This document shows, piece by piece, positions 9,518-19,166 of a stretch of DNA of 59,356 bases. The first letter of the stretch is position 1, and every line of letters starts with the position of its first letter. The translations under genes and the position numbers were made by a program. Below the pieces are notes generated by a model that saw only the letters and a list, made by a program, of their open reading frames with translations, was not told the origin of the DNA and searched no databases. The stretch comes from Gemmatimonadota bacterium (GTDB taxonomy: Bacteria > Gemmatimonadota > Gemmatimonadetes > Longimicrobiales > Gaopeijiaceae), in NCBI GenBank assembly GCA_009838975.1, contig VXQO01000031.1, positions 1-59,356 on the forward strand, given 5' to 3'.

Positions 9518-9544
9518 GCCCCGCGCCAATCGAGGGTGCTTTGG

Positions 9545-10426
9545 ATGAAGAGCGGCCAGGGTGGTCCTTCGGGGCGGATCATCCTGGCCGACAACTTCCC
9601 CGCGCTGCGGGCGATGGAGGGGGGAAGCGTCCAGCTCGTCTACGTCGATCCGCCCTTCAATGCCGGGCGGGCGCAGTCACGAACGCGCATCCGGGTCGAG
9701 CGTGACGAGGATGGTGACCGCACCGGCTTCCAGGGCGCCCGCTACCGCACCACGATCCTGGGGCGCAGCAGCTACGACGACCGCCACCCTGACTATCTCG
9801 CCTTTCTCGAACCTCGGCTTCGGGAGGCGCACAGGGTGCTTGCGCCCACGGGGTCGCTCTTCCTCCACATCGACTACCGCGAAGCGCACTACTGCAAGAT
9901 TCTGCTCGACGAGATCTTCGGGCGCGCCTCGTTCATGAACGAGATCATCTGGGCTTACGACTACGGTGCGCGTTCGAAGCGCAAGTGGCCCGCCAAGCAC
10001 GACACGATCTTCTGGTACGCGAAGGATCCGGGCGCGTACACCTTCAACTACGACGAGATGGACCGGATTCCGTACATGGCCCCGGGGCTGGTCGGCAGGC
10101 AGAAGGCCGCGCGCGGCAAGACGCCCACAGACGTGTGGTGGCACACGATCGTGAGTCCGACCGGCGGCGAGAAGACGGGGTATCCGACCCAGAAGCCGCT
10201 GGGGGTCCTGGAGCGTATCGTGAAGGTGCACTCCAACGCGGGGGACACCGTGCTCGACTTCTTCGCGGGCAGCGGCACGACCGGCGAGGCGGCGGCTCGC
10301 CACGGAAGGCAGTACATACTGGTGGACTCGAATCCGGAGGCGGCGCGGGTGATGGCGAAGCGGCTGGAGGGGTTCGGGGTCGAGTGCGTGGGGTTCGGCG
10401 CGGCTAGGAGACGAAATCATGAATGA
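9545..10426 (+). CDS. site-specific DNA methyltransferase (N4-cytosine/N6-adenine, beta class)
   Basis: This is a 293-residue DNA amino-methyltransferase. The catalytic motif IV (DPPFNAG, near residue 34) comes before the AdoMet-binding motif I (DFFAGSGTTG, near 242), the order that defines the beta class. The region between carries a target-recognition-like segment (WAYDYGARSKRKWPAKHDTIFWY). The ATG at 9545 is chosen over a GTG at 9536 because GAGGG lies 8 bases upstream. No restriction endonuclease or specificity gene is adjacent, so it is a solitary methyltransferase, perhaps regulatory or a relic of a restriction system. Its stop overlaps the first DUF4328 gene. Confidence 0.9.
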   Translation: MKSGQGGPSGRIILADNFPALRAMEGGSVQLVYVDPPFNAGRAQSRTRIRVERDEDGDRTGFQGARYRTTILGRSSYDDRHPDYLAFLEPRLREAHRVLAPTGSLFLHIDYREAHYCKILLDEIFGRASFMNEIIWAYDYGARSKRKWPAKHDTIFWYAKDPGAYTFNYDEMDRIPYMAPGLVGRQKAARGKTPTDVWWHTIVSPTGGEKTGYPTQKPLGVLERIVKVHSNAGDTVLDFFAGSGTTGEAAARHGRQYILVDSNPEAARVMAKRLEGFGVECVGFGAARRRNHE

Positions 10427-11066
10427 GCAACAGTCATACTTCGATGACCCGACCGGGGTGACCCGTTGGACGACGTACTTCCTCTATGCATCCATGCTCG
10501 TTTCGCTCCTCTCGGGATGGAACTACTTCGGCGAGTTGCCCGGCTATGGGGGCGAGGATTCCCCGGCAACATTTTCGGCACTCGGAATTGCCTGGGCATT
10601 CGGTCGAATCGCGATCATGCTCATCACCGCGATCCTCGTACTCACCTGGATTCACCGAGCCAACTTCAATGCCAGACAGCTCGGTGCGGTCGACATGAGA
10701 TTCACGCCGGGGTGGGCCGTGGGCTGGTACTTCATCCCCGTCGCGTGGTTCTGGAAACCGTACCAGGCCATGAAGGAAATCTGGCTGGCGAGCGCCAGCC
10801 CGTCGGATTGGCGCGGAAGACCGGCATCGCCCTTGTTGCTCTGGTGGTGGATCTTCTGGATCGTGCCGTTCTGGGGGGTGTCCCTGGTGGATTGGTGGGC
10901 AGGACGCCGCCTCGACGAGAGGGGTGCCGAGATCGTGCAGGCGAGTACGGGGATCGCGAGTGCCCTGATGGACACTGCGTTGGCCCTGATTCTCATTGCG
11001 ATCATCCGCCGCGTGCACCACAATCAGATGGCGCACCACAGGAGGCAGGTTGCCGATGGTACCTGA
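10419..11066 (+). CDS. DUF4328 family membrane protein (first of tandem pair)
   Basis: This is a 215-residue multi-helix inner-membrane protein. The family marks are the IHRANFNARQLGA segment, the block RFTPGWAVGWYFIPVAWFWKP followed by YQAMKEIW, a tryptophan-rich helix, and a C-terminal segment ending VHHNQMAHHRRQ. The function of DUF4328 proteins is unknown. AGGAG stands 8 bases before the ATG, and the start overlaps the methyltransferase stop by 8 bases, so the two are co-transcribed and probably translationally coupled. Immediately downstream lies a second, divergent copy. Confidence 0.82.
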   Translation: MNEQQSYFDDPTGVTRWTTYFLYASMLVSLLSGWNYFGELPGYGGEDSPATFSALGIAWAFGRIAIMLITAILVLTWIHRANFNARQLGAVDMRFTPGWAVGWYFIPVAWFWKPYQAMKEIWLASASPSDWRGRPASPLLLWWWIFWIVPFWGVSLVDWWAGRRLDERGAEIVQASTGIASALMDTALALILIAIIRRVHHNQMAHHRRQVADGT

Positions 11067-11778
11067 CCAACAGGCCGAGTTTTTGGAGTCGCCGACGCCG
11101 CGGTCCGTGTTTCAGGATCCGACGAGCCTGGCGAATCAGGCCAGGGGATTCCTGTGTGTCAGCGTGTTCGCCGCACTCATGGGCATCCAGCACCATGCTC
11201 GCGCCTATCGGTCGTTTTCTGAAACCGGCGAGTCACTGGCGTCGCCGGAAGTCTGGGGCTTCCGCATCTTTCTGGGGCTGGCCGCGCTGATCACCGCCGT
11301 TGTCGTTTCCAGGTGGATCTACAGGGCCAACAGCAACGCCCGCGCGCTCGGTGCTGCGGAGATGGCGTTCACTCCGGGGGGTGCCGTCGGGTGGTACTTC
11401 GTCCCGATTGCGAACTTCTGGAAGCCCTACCAGGCCATGAGAGAGATCTGGAAGGCGAATGCGAGTCCGTCCGCCTGGCAGCGACAGCGGGTATCGGCGC
11501 TGCTGCCTTGCTGGTGGCTGCTCACGATCGCGGCACCGTCGACAGCGGGCTGGGTGACCTGGGCGGTGCGGAGAGGCATGGACGGCATCGACGAAGGGGC
11601 CGCCGAACATCTGGGCGAGGCGGTATCCCAGGGCGTCCTGATTCCGGCAAGCCTGCTCCTGTTCGTGATCATCAGCAGGGTCCATCACATGCAGATGATG
11701 CACTACCGGCGGCGGCGCTCGGCGGGAACCCTGCCATCGGCGGAATCCGCGGCGGGGAAGGTGCGCGACGGGGGCTGA
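11056..11778 (+). CDS. DUF4328 family membrane protein (second of tandem pair)
   Basis: This is a 240-residue paralogue of the preceding gene. It has the same blocks: IYRANSNARALGAAEMAFTP, GGAVGWYFVPIANFWKPYQ, AMREIWKANASPSAW and a C-terminal VHHMQMMHYRRRR. Four or so hydrophobic segments predict an inner-membrane protein. The frame is open further upstream, but the ATG at 11056 follows an AGGAGG-type site (11040-11046), is homologous in position to the start of copy one, and overlaps its stop by 11 bases. The two copies clearly arose by tandem duplication but have diverged substantially. Function unknown. Confidence 0.8.
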   Translation: MVPDQQAEFLESPTPRSVFQDPTSLANQARGFLCVSVFAALMGIQHHARAYRSFSETGESLASPEVWGFRIFLGLAALITAVVVSRWIYRANSNARALGAAEMAFTPGGAVGWYFVPIANFWKPYQAMREIWKANASPSAWQRQRVSALLPCWWLLTIAAPSTAGWVTWAVRRGMDGIDEGAAEHLGEAVSQGVLIPASLLLFVIISRVHHMQMMHYRRRRSAGTLPSAESAAGKVRDGG

Positions 11779-11811
11779 ACGGAACTCTACGCCCGAGCCA
11801 GGCGCCGTTGA

Positions 11812-12141
11812 TCAGACCTGGTCGGCCCGGCGCAGCTCCACCGCGGTGCCGTAGCACATCATTTCGGCGCCACCACGGCTCACTTCGGCGGACTGGAAGC
11901 GCACGCACAGGATGCCGTTGGCGCCGAGGGCCTCGGCGTCGGCGATCATTCGGTCCACCGACTGCTCCCTGACCTCGGCGAGCAGCTTGGTGTACTCGAA
12001 CACCTCGCCGCCGGCGATGTTGCGCAAACTGGCGATCAGATCCTGGCCCAGGTGGCGGACTCGCACGGAGCTACCCCTGACCAGTCCAAGGGTGCGGGTC
12101 ACCCGGTATCCCGCAACGGTTTCGGTCGTGGCCACGATCAT
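11812..12141 (-). CDS. YbjQ family (heavy-metal-binding domain) protein
   Basis: This is a 109-residue single-domain protein of the YbjQ/UPF0145 family, which forms ring-like oligomers; its biological role is not settled. Typical features are the start TTETVAGYRVTRTLGLVRGSS, an RNIAGGE turn, helix EYTKLLAEVREQSVDRMIADAEALGANG, and the closing strands with CVRFQSAEV and EMMCYGTAVEL. Its ATG overlaps the stop of the anti-sigma-like gene (ATGA), so it is the third gene of the ECF sigma operon. That position is unusual for the family and suggests a link to envelope or stress sensing. Confidence 0.85.
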   Translation of the reverse strand: MIVATTETVAGYRVTRTLGLVRGSSVRVRHLGQDLIASLRNIAGGEVFEYTKLLAEVREQSVDRMIADAEALGANGILCVRFQSAEVSRGGAEMMCYGTAVELRRADQV

Positions 12142-12572
12142 CGTTGCACGTTCCGGTACGGGTCCGTGCCGTACGCCCTGTAGCGGTCCCAGATCACATT
12201 GGCGAGCAGTACGAGGATGCCGATCGCGACGCCCCCGGTCGCGAGCTTGACCACGATCCCCGACGGTGACCGGGCGAAGGACCATGCGCCGTAGGCGAGC
12301 CAGGCGACGGTGCCGGCAATGGTCAGGATCCACCCCACCGGCTGGGTGATCCGGGACCTGATGCGGTCCCATACGGAATCGGCACGGTAGTCGGCAAACG
12401 ACAGATCCTGGAATTCTTCCTTCATCGAACGGAACAGGGCCACCTCGCGACGCAGTTCGCTCGACGTCTCCAGGAATCGCTCCACTTCCGCCCTCTTCTC
12501 CGGAGACACCTCTCCGTCGAGAAAGCGCATCAGGTCTTCCTGGTTGACCTTTGCAGGAATGTTCTTGCTCAT
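12138..12572 (-). CDS. putative anti-sigma factor, membrane anchored
   Basis: This is a 144-residue protein. The first 60 residues look like an anti-sigma helical bundle (DLMRFLDGEVSPEKRAEVERFLE, with a second helix carrying RSMKEEF), but without the His-x3-Cys-x2-Cys zinc motif of classical ZAS domains. Two hydrophobic segments follow (about 80-97 and 107-127), so it should sit in the inner membrane with the sigma-binding part in the cytoplasm. It lies directly after the ECF sigma gene with an ATGA overlap, the standard arrangement of a sigma/anti-sigma pair. The assignment rests on position and N-terminal resemblance. Confidence 0.7.
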   Translation of the reverse strand: MSKNIPAKVNQEDLMRFLDGEVSPEKRAEVERFLETSSELRREVALFRSMKEEFQDLSFADYRADSVWDRIRSRITQPVGWILTIAGTVAWLAYGAWSFARSPSGIVVKLATGGVAIGILVLLANVIWDRYRAYGTDPYRNVQR

Positions 12573-13192
12573 GGATCCGTCCCGCGATTCTCCCGCCGAT
12601 CTTCCGAGTCGAACTGGTCGTCTTTCGACGGAGCGACGTCCGCGCCCCCACGCAACACGTTCGCCAACGCCCGCCGGGCATGGAAGAGGCGGCTTGCTAC
12701 GGTACCCTCCGGGATTTTCAGTATTCCAGCGATCTCGCCGTAGCGAAATCCTTCGATTTCCTTCAGTACGAGCACCTCGCGGTGGTCTTCACTCAGTTGT
12801 TCCAGCGCCTTCCAAAGCCGTTCCCGTGCTTCCCTCCGTTCGCGGATCCGATCCGGACGCTTTTCCGGATCGGAAGGCCGCATCTCCAGACGCTCGTCCA
12901 GGGCTTCGAGCCGAAAGCGCACGTTGCGGCTGCGAAGCGCGTCCCTGCACTGGTTGCGGAGAATCTGAAAGAACCATGGTCCGAACGGCCGTTTGAGGTC
13001 GAATCGCCCCAGGGAACGCCAGGTTTTGACGAAGGCGTCCTGCAGCGCATCCATGGCGTCGTCCTGATTCCCCATCATGCCCAGGGCCACCCGCAGGCCC
13101 GGTCGTTCGTAGGCTCTGACAATCGGTTCGAAGAAGCGGGCATCGCCCGCCTGACACTTTCGCAGGAGTTCCCTCTCCAGGTCAGGGAGCAA
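12569..13192 (-). CDS. RNA polymerase sigma factor, ECF family
   Basis: This is a 207-residue sigma-70-family factor with regions 2 and 4 only. Region 2 shows DDAMDALQDAFVKTWRSLGRFD and the PFGPWFFQILRNQCRDALR stretch that recognises the -10 element. Region 4 shows LSEDHREVLVLKEIEGFRYGEIAGILKIPEGTVASRLFHARRAL, a helix-turn-helix for the -35. The start is TTG at 13192 with GGAGGAAG just upstream; no in-frame ATG fits. It heads an operon with the membrane anti-sigma and YbjQ genes, and diverges from the TPR gene across a 152-base gap that must hold promoters for both. A TAGAAT -10-like hexamer is seen on the minus strand in that gap. Confidence 0.92.
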   Translation of the reverse strand: MLPDLERELLRKCQAGDARFFEPIVRAYERPGLRVALGMMGNQDDAMDALQDAFVKTWRSLGRFDLKRPFGPWFFQILRNQCRDALRSRNVRFRLEALDERLEMRPSDPEKRPDRIRERREARERLWKALEQLSEDHREVLVLKEIEGFRYGEIAGILKIPEGTVASRLFHARRALANVLRGGADVAPSKDDQFDSEDRRENRGTDP

Positions 13193-13344
13193 GCTTCCTC
13201 CAGGTTGGATTCGAAGGCATGAATCGGGTACGAGCGGTGCACCGGAATCATTCTAACGGATCGGGGGACTGGCGGGCTGCCGGCCCGATACACACTTTGC
13301 GTTCCAGTTTGCACCATTCCCGCACCCGATCGAACAGGAAGAAC

Positions 13345-14973
13345 ATGGAACCCGCATGTACCCGGCGCTGGCGCGCCATCTTCGTGATCCTGACCGCCCA
13401 GCTGCCCTGTACGATCGCCGCCGGCCCTTCCGCCGCGCAGGAGGTGGAGTACCCGGCGGGTTTCGACGAGGAGGCCACCTACTACCCCGAAGCCCTGGGT
13501 CCTCTGACCCGCCCAATCACGACGAAGTCGTTCCGTGCGCAGCAGTTCTTCGACCAGGGCGTCCAGATGATGTACGCCTTTACGCCCCTTCGGGCGGCCC
13601 GGTCCTTCCGCCAGGCCCAGAAGGAGGACCCCGAGTGCGCGATGTGCTTCTGGGGCGAAGCGTGGGCATGGGGCCCCTACCTGAACGGGGGCATGGGCCC
13701 CGACGATGCCCCGCGGGCGTATGAGAATATCGTGAAGGCCCGGGAACTCGCGCCGGAGCACGCCAGCGAGGTGGAGCAGGCCCTGATCGAGGCTACGGCG
13801 GTTCGGTATGTGCCCGAACACGACGATGTAGTGCGCAAGCAGCTGGACTCGGCCTACGCCCGGGCAATGGCAGAGGTATACGAGCGGTTTCCCCACGATC
13901 TGGACGTGGGCACGCTCTACGGTGAGTCGCTGATGCTGCTGGAGCCGCGCCGGGGCCGCTGGGACATCGAAAAGCCGGCTGTGAAGAAGATCCACGGCAT
14001 TCTCGAGGCCGTTCTTGCGATGGACATCACGCATCCGGGGGCCTGCCACCTGTACGTCCACGCCACCGAGCCCACCGTCCAGCCCGAAAGGGCCGAGGCG
14101 TGCGCGGACCATCTCGGTCCCTCGATACCCGGGGCAAGCCACATCCAGCACATGCCGTCCCACACGTACAACCGCGTCGGGCGCTGGGGTGACGCTGTCC
14201 GGGCCAACCTCGCCGCATGGCACTCGGATCTGCGCGCCGAAGAAGACATTGCGTGGGCCATCTACCCCTCGCACAACCTTCACATGCTCCTCTTCGCGGC
14301 CTCGATGGACGGCCAGGGAGCGGTGGCCGTCCAGGCCGCGAAGGACTACGGCAAGATCGTCCCCAGCGGGAACTTCTATGAGAGCATGACGTTGCTCCGG
14401 TTCGGCCGCTTCGACGAGATCCTCGAACTGGACGATCCGCCCGAGGGCGGCATTCAGCGAGGATTCTGGGACTTCGCGCGGGGCTACGCGTATCTGCGCC
14501 ACGACGAGCCGGGACGCGCCTCCGTCTACCTGGAGCGGGTGCGGCAGGCGGCCGAGGACACGCCCGGGAGCGAGAGCTTCCGGGGCCACTCCGCTGCCGA
14601 CCTGCTGGGTGTCGTCGCGGGGATCCTCGAGGGTGAGATCCTTCGGCATGAGGGCGATCCACAGGGTGCAATCGAGGTCCTGGAGACCGCGATCGCCGTC
14701 GAGGACGGACTGCGCTACGACGAGCCCGAGCCGCTGAACTTCTCGGCGCGGCACTGGCTGGGCGATCTCTTGCTGGAACTCGGACGCTTCGAGGCCGCGG
14801 AAGGCGTGTTCGAGGCTGCGCTCGAAGACCATCCCCGGAACGGGTGGTCGCTGTTCGGTCTCGAAGCCGCCTTGCGCGCTCAGGATCGCTCGGACGACGC
14901 TGACGCGGTGCATAAGCGCTTCGAGGACTCCTGGGCCAGATCGGACACGTGGATCAGGGGGGCGATCTTCTAG
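13345..14973 (+). CDS. exported TPR-repeat protein with CxxC and HxxxH motifs
   Basis: This 542-residue protein has a signal peptide (residues 1 to about 31, ending SAAQ) and a helical body of tetratricopeptide-like repeats (for example residues near 75-110 and a C-terminal pair around 475-530). Two conserved-looking features stand out: CAMCFWGEAWAWGPYLN near residue 95, and ACHLYVHATE near 230, which could together bind a metal. I know similar bacterial proteins only as uncharacterised TPR proteins and do not recognise a proven function. The ATG at 13345 is preceded by AGGAAG. The gene is transcribed away from the ECF operon and is followed by the suf control region. Confidence 0.7.
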   Translation: MEPACTRRWRAIFVILTAQLPCTIAAGPSAAQEVEYPAGFDEEATYYPEALGPLTRPITTKSFRAQQFFDQGVQMMYAFTPLRAARSFRQAQKEDPECAMCFWGEAWAWGPYLNGGMGPDDAPRAYENIVKARELAPEHASEVEQALIEATAVRYVPEHDDVVRKQLDSAYARAMAEVYERFPHDLDVGTLYGESLMLLEPRRGRWDIEKPAVKKIHGILEAVLAMDITHPGACHLYVHATEPTVQPERAEACADHLGPSIPGASHIQHMPSHTYNRVGRWGDAVRANLAAWHSDLRAEEDIAWAIYPSHNLHMLLFAASMDGQGAVAVQAAKDYGKIVPSGNFYESMTLLRFGRFDEILELDDPPEGGIQRGFWDFARGYAYLRHDEPGRASVYLERVRQAAEDTPGSESFRGHSAADLLGVVAGILEGEILRHEGDPQGAIEVLETAIAVEDGLRYDEPEPLNFSARHWLGDLLLELGRFEAAEGVFEAALEDHPRNGWSLFGLEAALRAQDRSDDADAVHKRFEDSWARSDTWIRGAIF

Positions 14974-14994
14974 TCCCAACGCACATAAGTGTTT

Positions 14995-15023
14995 GTTCAG
15001 CAATGTGTTAAGTGTTGCTGAAC
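14995..15023. promoter_or_regulatory. inverted repeat upstream of suf promoter
   Basis: GTTCAGCAA (14995-15003) and TTGCTGAAC (15015-15023) form a perfect 9-bp inverted repeat with an 11-base spacer, between the TPR gene stop and the suf promoter. It is not followed by a T-run, so it looks more like a protein-binding dyad or weak hairpin than an intrinsic terminator. Confidence 0.6.
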
Positions 15024-15050
15024 CCCTGGCGCGCTGCCGCTTGATCCGAC

Positions 15051-15079
15051 TTGACGCGAGGGGACCCCTCGGGTAGCTT
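15051..15079 (+). promoter_or_regulatory. suf operon promoter with palindrome in the spacer
   Basis: TTGACG (15051-15056) and TAGCTT (15074-15079) are separated by exactly 17 bases, a sigma-70-type spacing, 52 bases before sufC. The spacer itself contains a perfect 7-1-7 palindrome, CGAGGGGACCCCTCG (15057-15071). A dyad in this position would let a regulator block or reshape the promoter. The -10 match is weak (3/6). Confidence 0.6.
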
Positions 15080-15092
15080 TGGTGTCCCTAAC

Positions 15093-15111
15093 AATAATGA
15101 TTCTTATTATC
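15093..15111 (+). promoter_or_regulatory. Fur-box-like operator before sufC
   Basis: AATAATGATTCTTATTATC matches the E. coli Fur consensus GATAATGATAATCATTATC at 15 of 19 positions by my hand count and stands out as an AT-rich block in GC-rich surroundings. It lies just downstream of the predicted -10 and 20 bases before the sufC ATG, a place where a repressor would block transcription. Iron control of suf operons by Fur is known in other bacteria. Confidence 0.7.
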
Positions 15112-15131
15112 GAATACTCGGAGCCTGCTGG

Positions 15132-15905
<774 letters not shown>

Positions 15906-15958
15906 CCGCAGCGTCAGTTGACACGCAGCGGCCGGCTGGCGGTAGCAAGGAGAAGCTG

Positions 15959-17374
15959 ATGCCCAGCAACGAAGTCATACAGGGACTGGGGCTTGATGAC
16001 TACAAGTTCGGATTTGTTACCGATTCCGAGCCTGTGTTTCGCACGAGACCCGGTCTGGACACCGACATCGTTCGACAGATTTCGGGGCGCAAGGACGAGC
16101 CGGCCTGGATGCTCGCACGACGCCTCAAGGCGCTGAAGATCTACGAATCGAAGCCCATGCCCGAGTGGGGCGGCGACCTGTCCGAATTGCAGGAGACGCT
16201 CGACCAGACCTACTTCTACGTCAAGCCGCAGGAGCAGATGGAGCGGTCCTGGGACGACGTCCCCGAGAACATCAAGCTGACCTTCGAGAGGCTGGGCATT
16301 CCCGAGGCCGAGCGGAAGATCCTGGCCGGCGTCGGGGCCCAGTACGACTCCGAGATGGTCTACCACTCGCTGAAGGAGGAGTGGGAGGCGAAGGGCGTGA
16401 TCTTCGATTCGATCGAGGACGGGCTGAAAAACCACCCTGAGCTGTTCCGCAAGTACTTCGGAACCGTGATTCCCGCGGCGGACAACAAGTTTGCGGCGCT
16501 CAACTCGGCGGTCTGGTCGGGGGGATCCTTCGTCTACATCCCGCCGGGGGTTCAACTCGAGACGCCGCTCCAGGCCTACTTCCGCGTCAACCAGGAGCGT
16601 CTGGGGCAGTTCGAGCGCACGCTCATCATCGCCGACGAGGGCTCGCGTGCGCACTACATCGAGGGGTGCACGGCGCCGATCTACTCGACCGATTCCTTCC
16701 ACTCCGGGGTGATCGAAATCGTCGTCAAGAAGGACGCCTACTTCCGTTACACGACGATCCAGAACTGGTCGAACAACATGTACAACCTGGTGACCCAGCG
16801 CGCGCTGGTGCACCGGGGTGCCCACATGGAATGGCTCGACGGCAATCTCGGCTCCAAGCTCACCATGAAGTACCCGTCCTGCTACCTGATGGAAGAAGGC
16901 GCACACGGCGACATTCTGTCGATCGCGTATGCCGGTGACGGACAGCACCAGGACACGGGCGGCAAGGTGATCCATGTCGCGCCCAACACCTCCTCCAGCA
17001 TCGTGTCCAAGTCGATCTCCAAGGGGACGGGCCGTTCTTCATACCGGGGCCTGTGCAAGGTCTACGACGGCGCCACCAACGCGAAGTCGAACGTCGAGTG
17101 CGACGCGCTTCTCATCAACGAGACCTCCCGCACCGATACGTTCCCCTACATCGAGATCGACGAACGCAGCGCCTCGGTGGGTCATGAGGCGACCGTTTCG
17201 AAGGTGGGCGACGAGCAGCTCTTCTACCTCATGAGCCGGGGCATGGACGAGGCCGAGGCCATGGCGCTCATCGTGCGAGGGTTCATCGAGCCGATCGCCA
17301 AGGAACTGCCACTCGAGTATGCGGTCGAGCTGAATCGGCTGATCGAACTCGAAATGGAAGGGAGCGTCGGGTGA
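15959..17374 (+). CDS. sufB: Fe-S cluster scaffold protein SufB
   Basis: This is a 471-residue SufB, the main scaffold on which Fe-S clusters are built with SufC and SufD. It carries the long conserved family segments, including [22 protein letters not shown], the beta-helix core ([18 protein letters not shown]), [21 protein letters not shown], and the C-terminal Cys/His-containing region [23 protein letters not shown], where the SufB-SufD cluster-binding residues lie. AAGGAG stands 8 bases upstream of the ATG. Its stop overlaps the sufD start (GTGA). Confidence 0.98.
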   Translation: MPSNEVIQGLGLDDYKFGFVTDSEPVFRTRPGLDTDIVRQISGRKDEPAWMLARRLKALKIYESKPMPEWGGDLSELQETLDQTYFYVKPQEQMERSWDDVPENIKLTFERLGIPEAERKILAGVGAQYDSEMVYHSLKEEWEAKGVIFDSIEDGLKNHPELFRKYFGTVIPAADNKFAALNSAVWSGGSFVYIPPGVQLETPLQAYFRVNQERLGQFERTLIIADEGSRAHYIEGCTAPIYSTDSFHSGVIEIVVKKDAYFRYTTIQNWSNNMYNLVTQRALVHRGAHMEWLDGNLGSKLTMKYPSCYLMEEGAHGDILSIAYAGDGQHQDTGGKVIHVAPNTSSSIVSKSISKGTGRSSYRGLCKVYDGATNAKSNVECDALLINETSRTDTFPYIEIDERSASVGHEATVSKVGDEQLFYLMSRGMDEAEAMALIVRGFIEPIAKELPLEYAVELNRLIELEMEGSVG

Positions 17375-18780
17375 GCCGCCTGGCATCTGCGCCGGAGCGC
17401 GCCGACTCGAGCGGGGCCGAGGACCAGGGCCAGATCGAAGGAGCTTCCTCGGAGCGCGCAACAAAAAACGTTGCGCGCTCTCCCGGAGGCACGGCGGCGG
17501 AGCCGGAGTGGCTCACGAGTCGTCGCGCCGACGCGTGGGACCTGTACCTCTCGACGCCGCTGCCCTCCACCCGCTCCGAGGAATGGCGCTACACCGACGT
17601 CGCTCGAATGCTCCCGCTCGACGAGCTGGCCCCCCCGGTGCCGGAGTTGTCGGGTCCCGCAATCTCGAACGGGGACGGCCCGGTCCCGGAACCGTTGCGG
17701 CGGGCCATGGCGCAGGATCGGGACAGTGCCGGCCGGGTCATCGACATCGACGGTTCCGCGGTCTCGGTCGAGTTGCAGGAGTCGCTCGCCGCACAGGGGG
17801 TAGTGCTGTCGTCGCTCAGCGAGGCCGTCCGCAGCGGCGACCCGCTGCTGGAGTCGCTGCTTGCGACCAGGGCGGTTCCGGCCTCGGACGGAAAATTCGC
17901 GGCAATGAACGCCGCACTCTGGACCGACGGGGTCTTTCTGAAGATCCCCCGCAACGTCCAGCTCGAGCGCCCCATACGACTCAGCCGCTGGGTGTCGCAC
18001 CCGGGCACGGCCACGTTTACGCGCATCCTCATAGTGGCCGAAGACCACAGCCGGGTCTCGTTCGTCGACGAGATCCTCTCGCCCGACTTCGAAGCGGTCA
18101 CGCTCGTCAACACCGCCGTCGAACTCTTCTCCCACGCCGGTGCACAGATTCAGTACGTGTCCCTTCAGCGCATGGGGAAGGGCGGCTTCTACCTCGCCAA
18201 CCAGCGCACCCTGGCAAAGCGCGATTCCACGCTCGACACCCTCAACGTCGCCCTGGGGGGATCGGTCGGCCGCGTCGATCTGAATGCGCGCCTCCTTGGC
18301 CCCGGTGCCAACAGCGACATGCTGGGCCTGTATTTCGGCGATCACGACCAGCACTTCGACTTCAACACCAGCCAGGACCACGTCGCGCCCAACGCGCACA
18401 GCGACCTGTTGTACAAGGGTGCGCTCGACGACTCGGCGCGGGGCGTCTTCCGCGGAGTCATCCGCGTGCACGAGGGCGCCCAGCGCACCGACGCGTACCA
18501 GACCAACCGCAACCTGCTCCTCTCGGAACGGGCCGCCGCGACCTCACTGCCCAACCTGGAGATCGAAGCCGACGACGTGCGCTGCTCTCACGGAGCCACG
18601 GTAGGCCAACTGGACGCCGAGTCCCTCTTCTACCTGATGAGCCGGGGCCTCGACCGGGAACAGGCCGAGCGCCTCGTAGTGCTGGGTTTCCTGGGCGAGG
18701 TTCTCGACAGACTGCCCATGGGGGGTGTGGTCGAAAAGGTGACGAAGGCCATCGAGGTGAAGTTGGGTCATGTGAGGTAG
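17371..18780 (+). CDS. sufD: Fe-S cluster assembly protein SufD
   Basis: This 469-residue SufD is the SufB paralogue in the SufBC2D complex. The N-terminal helical part has the [15 protein letters not shown] segment typical of SufD; the beta-helix follows ([37 protein letters not shown]). The C-terminus has [42 protein letters not shown] with the conserved His, and [22 protein letters not shown]. The GTG at 17371 overlaps the sufB stop by four bases. The first 50 residues are low-complexity, so a start inside that stretch is possible. Confidence 0.95.
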   Translation: MSRLASAPERADSSGAEDQGQIEGASSERATKNVARSPGGTAAEPEWLTSRRADAWDLYLSTPLPSTRSEEWRYTDVARMLPLDELAPPVPELSGPAISNGDGPVPEPLRRAMAQDRDSAGRVIDIDGSAVSVELQESLAAQGVVLSSLSEAVRSGDPLLESLLATRAVPASDGKFAAMNAALWTDGVFLKIPRNVQLERPIRLSRWVSHPGTATFTRILIVAEDHSRVSFVDEILSPDFEAVTLVNTAVELFSHAGAQIQYVSLQRMGKGGFYLANQRTLAKRDSTLDTLNVALGGSVGRVDLNARLLGPGANSDMLGLYFGDHDQHFDFNTSQDHVAPNAHSDLLYKGALDDSARGVFRGVIRVHEGAQRTDAYQTNRNLLLSERAAATSLPNLEIEADDVRCSHGATVGQLDAESLFYLMSRGLDREQAERLVVLGFLGEVLDRLPMGGVVEKVTKAIEVKLGHVR

Positions 18781-18789
18781 GGCGACGAC

Positions 18790-19128
18790 ATGTTCACAAG
18801 GAAGACGGCCAAGCCGAAGTCAGGGTGGATCAGGGTAGCGGCGGCCGATGAAGTGCCACCGGACGGGCTCAGGGCGGTGCAGACCGATGGCGGCCCGATC
18901 GTGCTGGTGAATGTCGACGGTCACATCTACGCGCTCGAAGACCGTTGCTCGCACCAGGACTATCCCCTTTCGGCGGGCGAAGTCGAGGACGGACAGATCG
19001 AGTGCTCCTTCCACGGAGCAAGGTTCGACGTCTGCACGGGCAGGGCTACGCAGCTTCCTGCAATCACACCCGTTCGTACCTTCGAAACCGAGGTGCGGGA
19101 TGATTCCGTCTACGTTCTGCTGGACTGA
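18790..19128 (+). CDS. Rieske [2Fe-2S] ferredoxin-like protein
   Basis: This is a 112-residue Rieske domain of the soluble, dioxygenase-ferredoxin type. Cluster ligands are C-x-H in RCSHQDYPL (about residues 57-59) and C-x2-H in ECSFHGARFD (about 77-80). It starts 9 bases after sufD and ends 38 bases before sufS, so it belongs to the suf operon. Such a ferredoxin in suf operons is seen in several lineages and is thought to supply electrons or serve as a client, but no precise role is proven. Confidence 0.9.
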   Translation: MFTRKTAKPKSGWIRVAAADEVPPDGLRAVQTDGGPIVLVNVDGHIYALEDRCSHQDYPLSAGEVEDGQIECSFHGARFDVCTGRATQLPAITPVRTFETEVRDDSVYVLLD

Positions 19129-19166
19129 CTGTCCGCCCGGTTCCACAGGCTGAGAGGGAACCCCGA

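Noticed and set aside
7871-9529. Minus-strand frame of 552 codons opposite the amidohydrolase
   Set aside because: It is a mirror frame of a real gene, rich in Val/Gly/His runs with no family resemblance.
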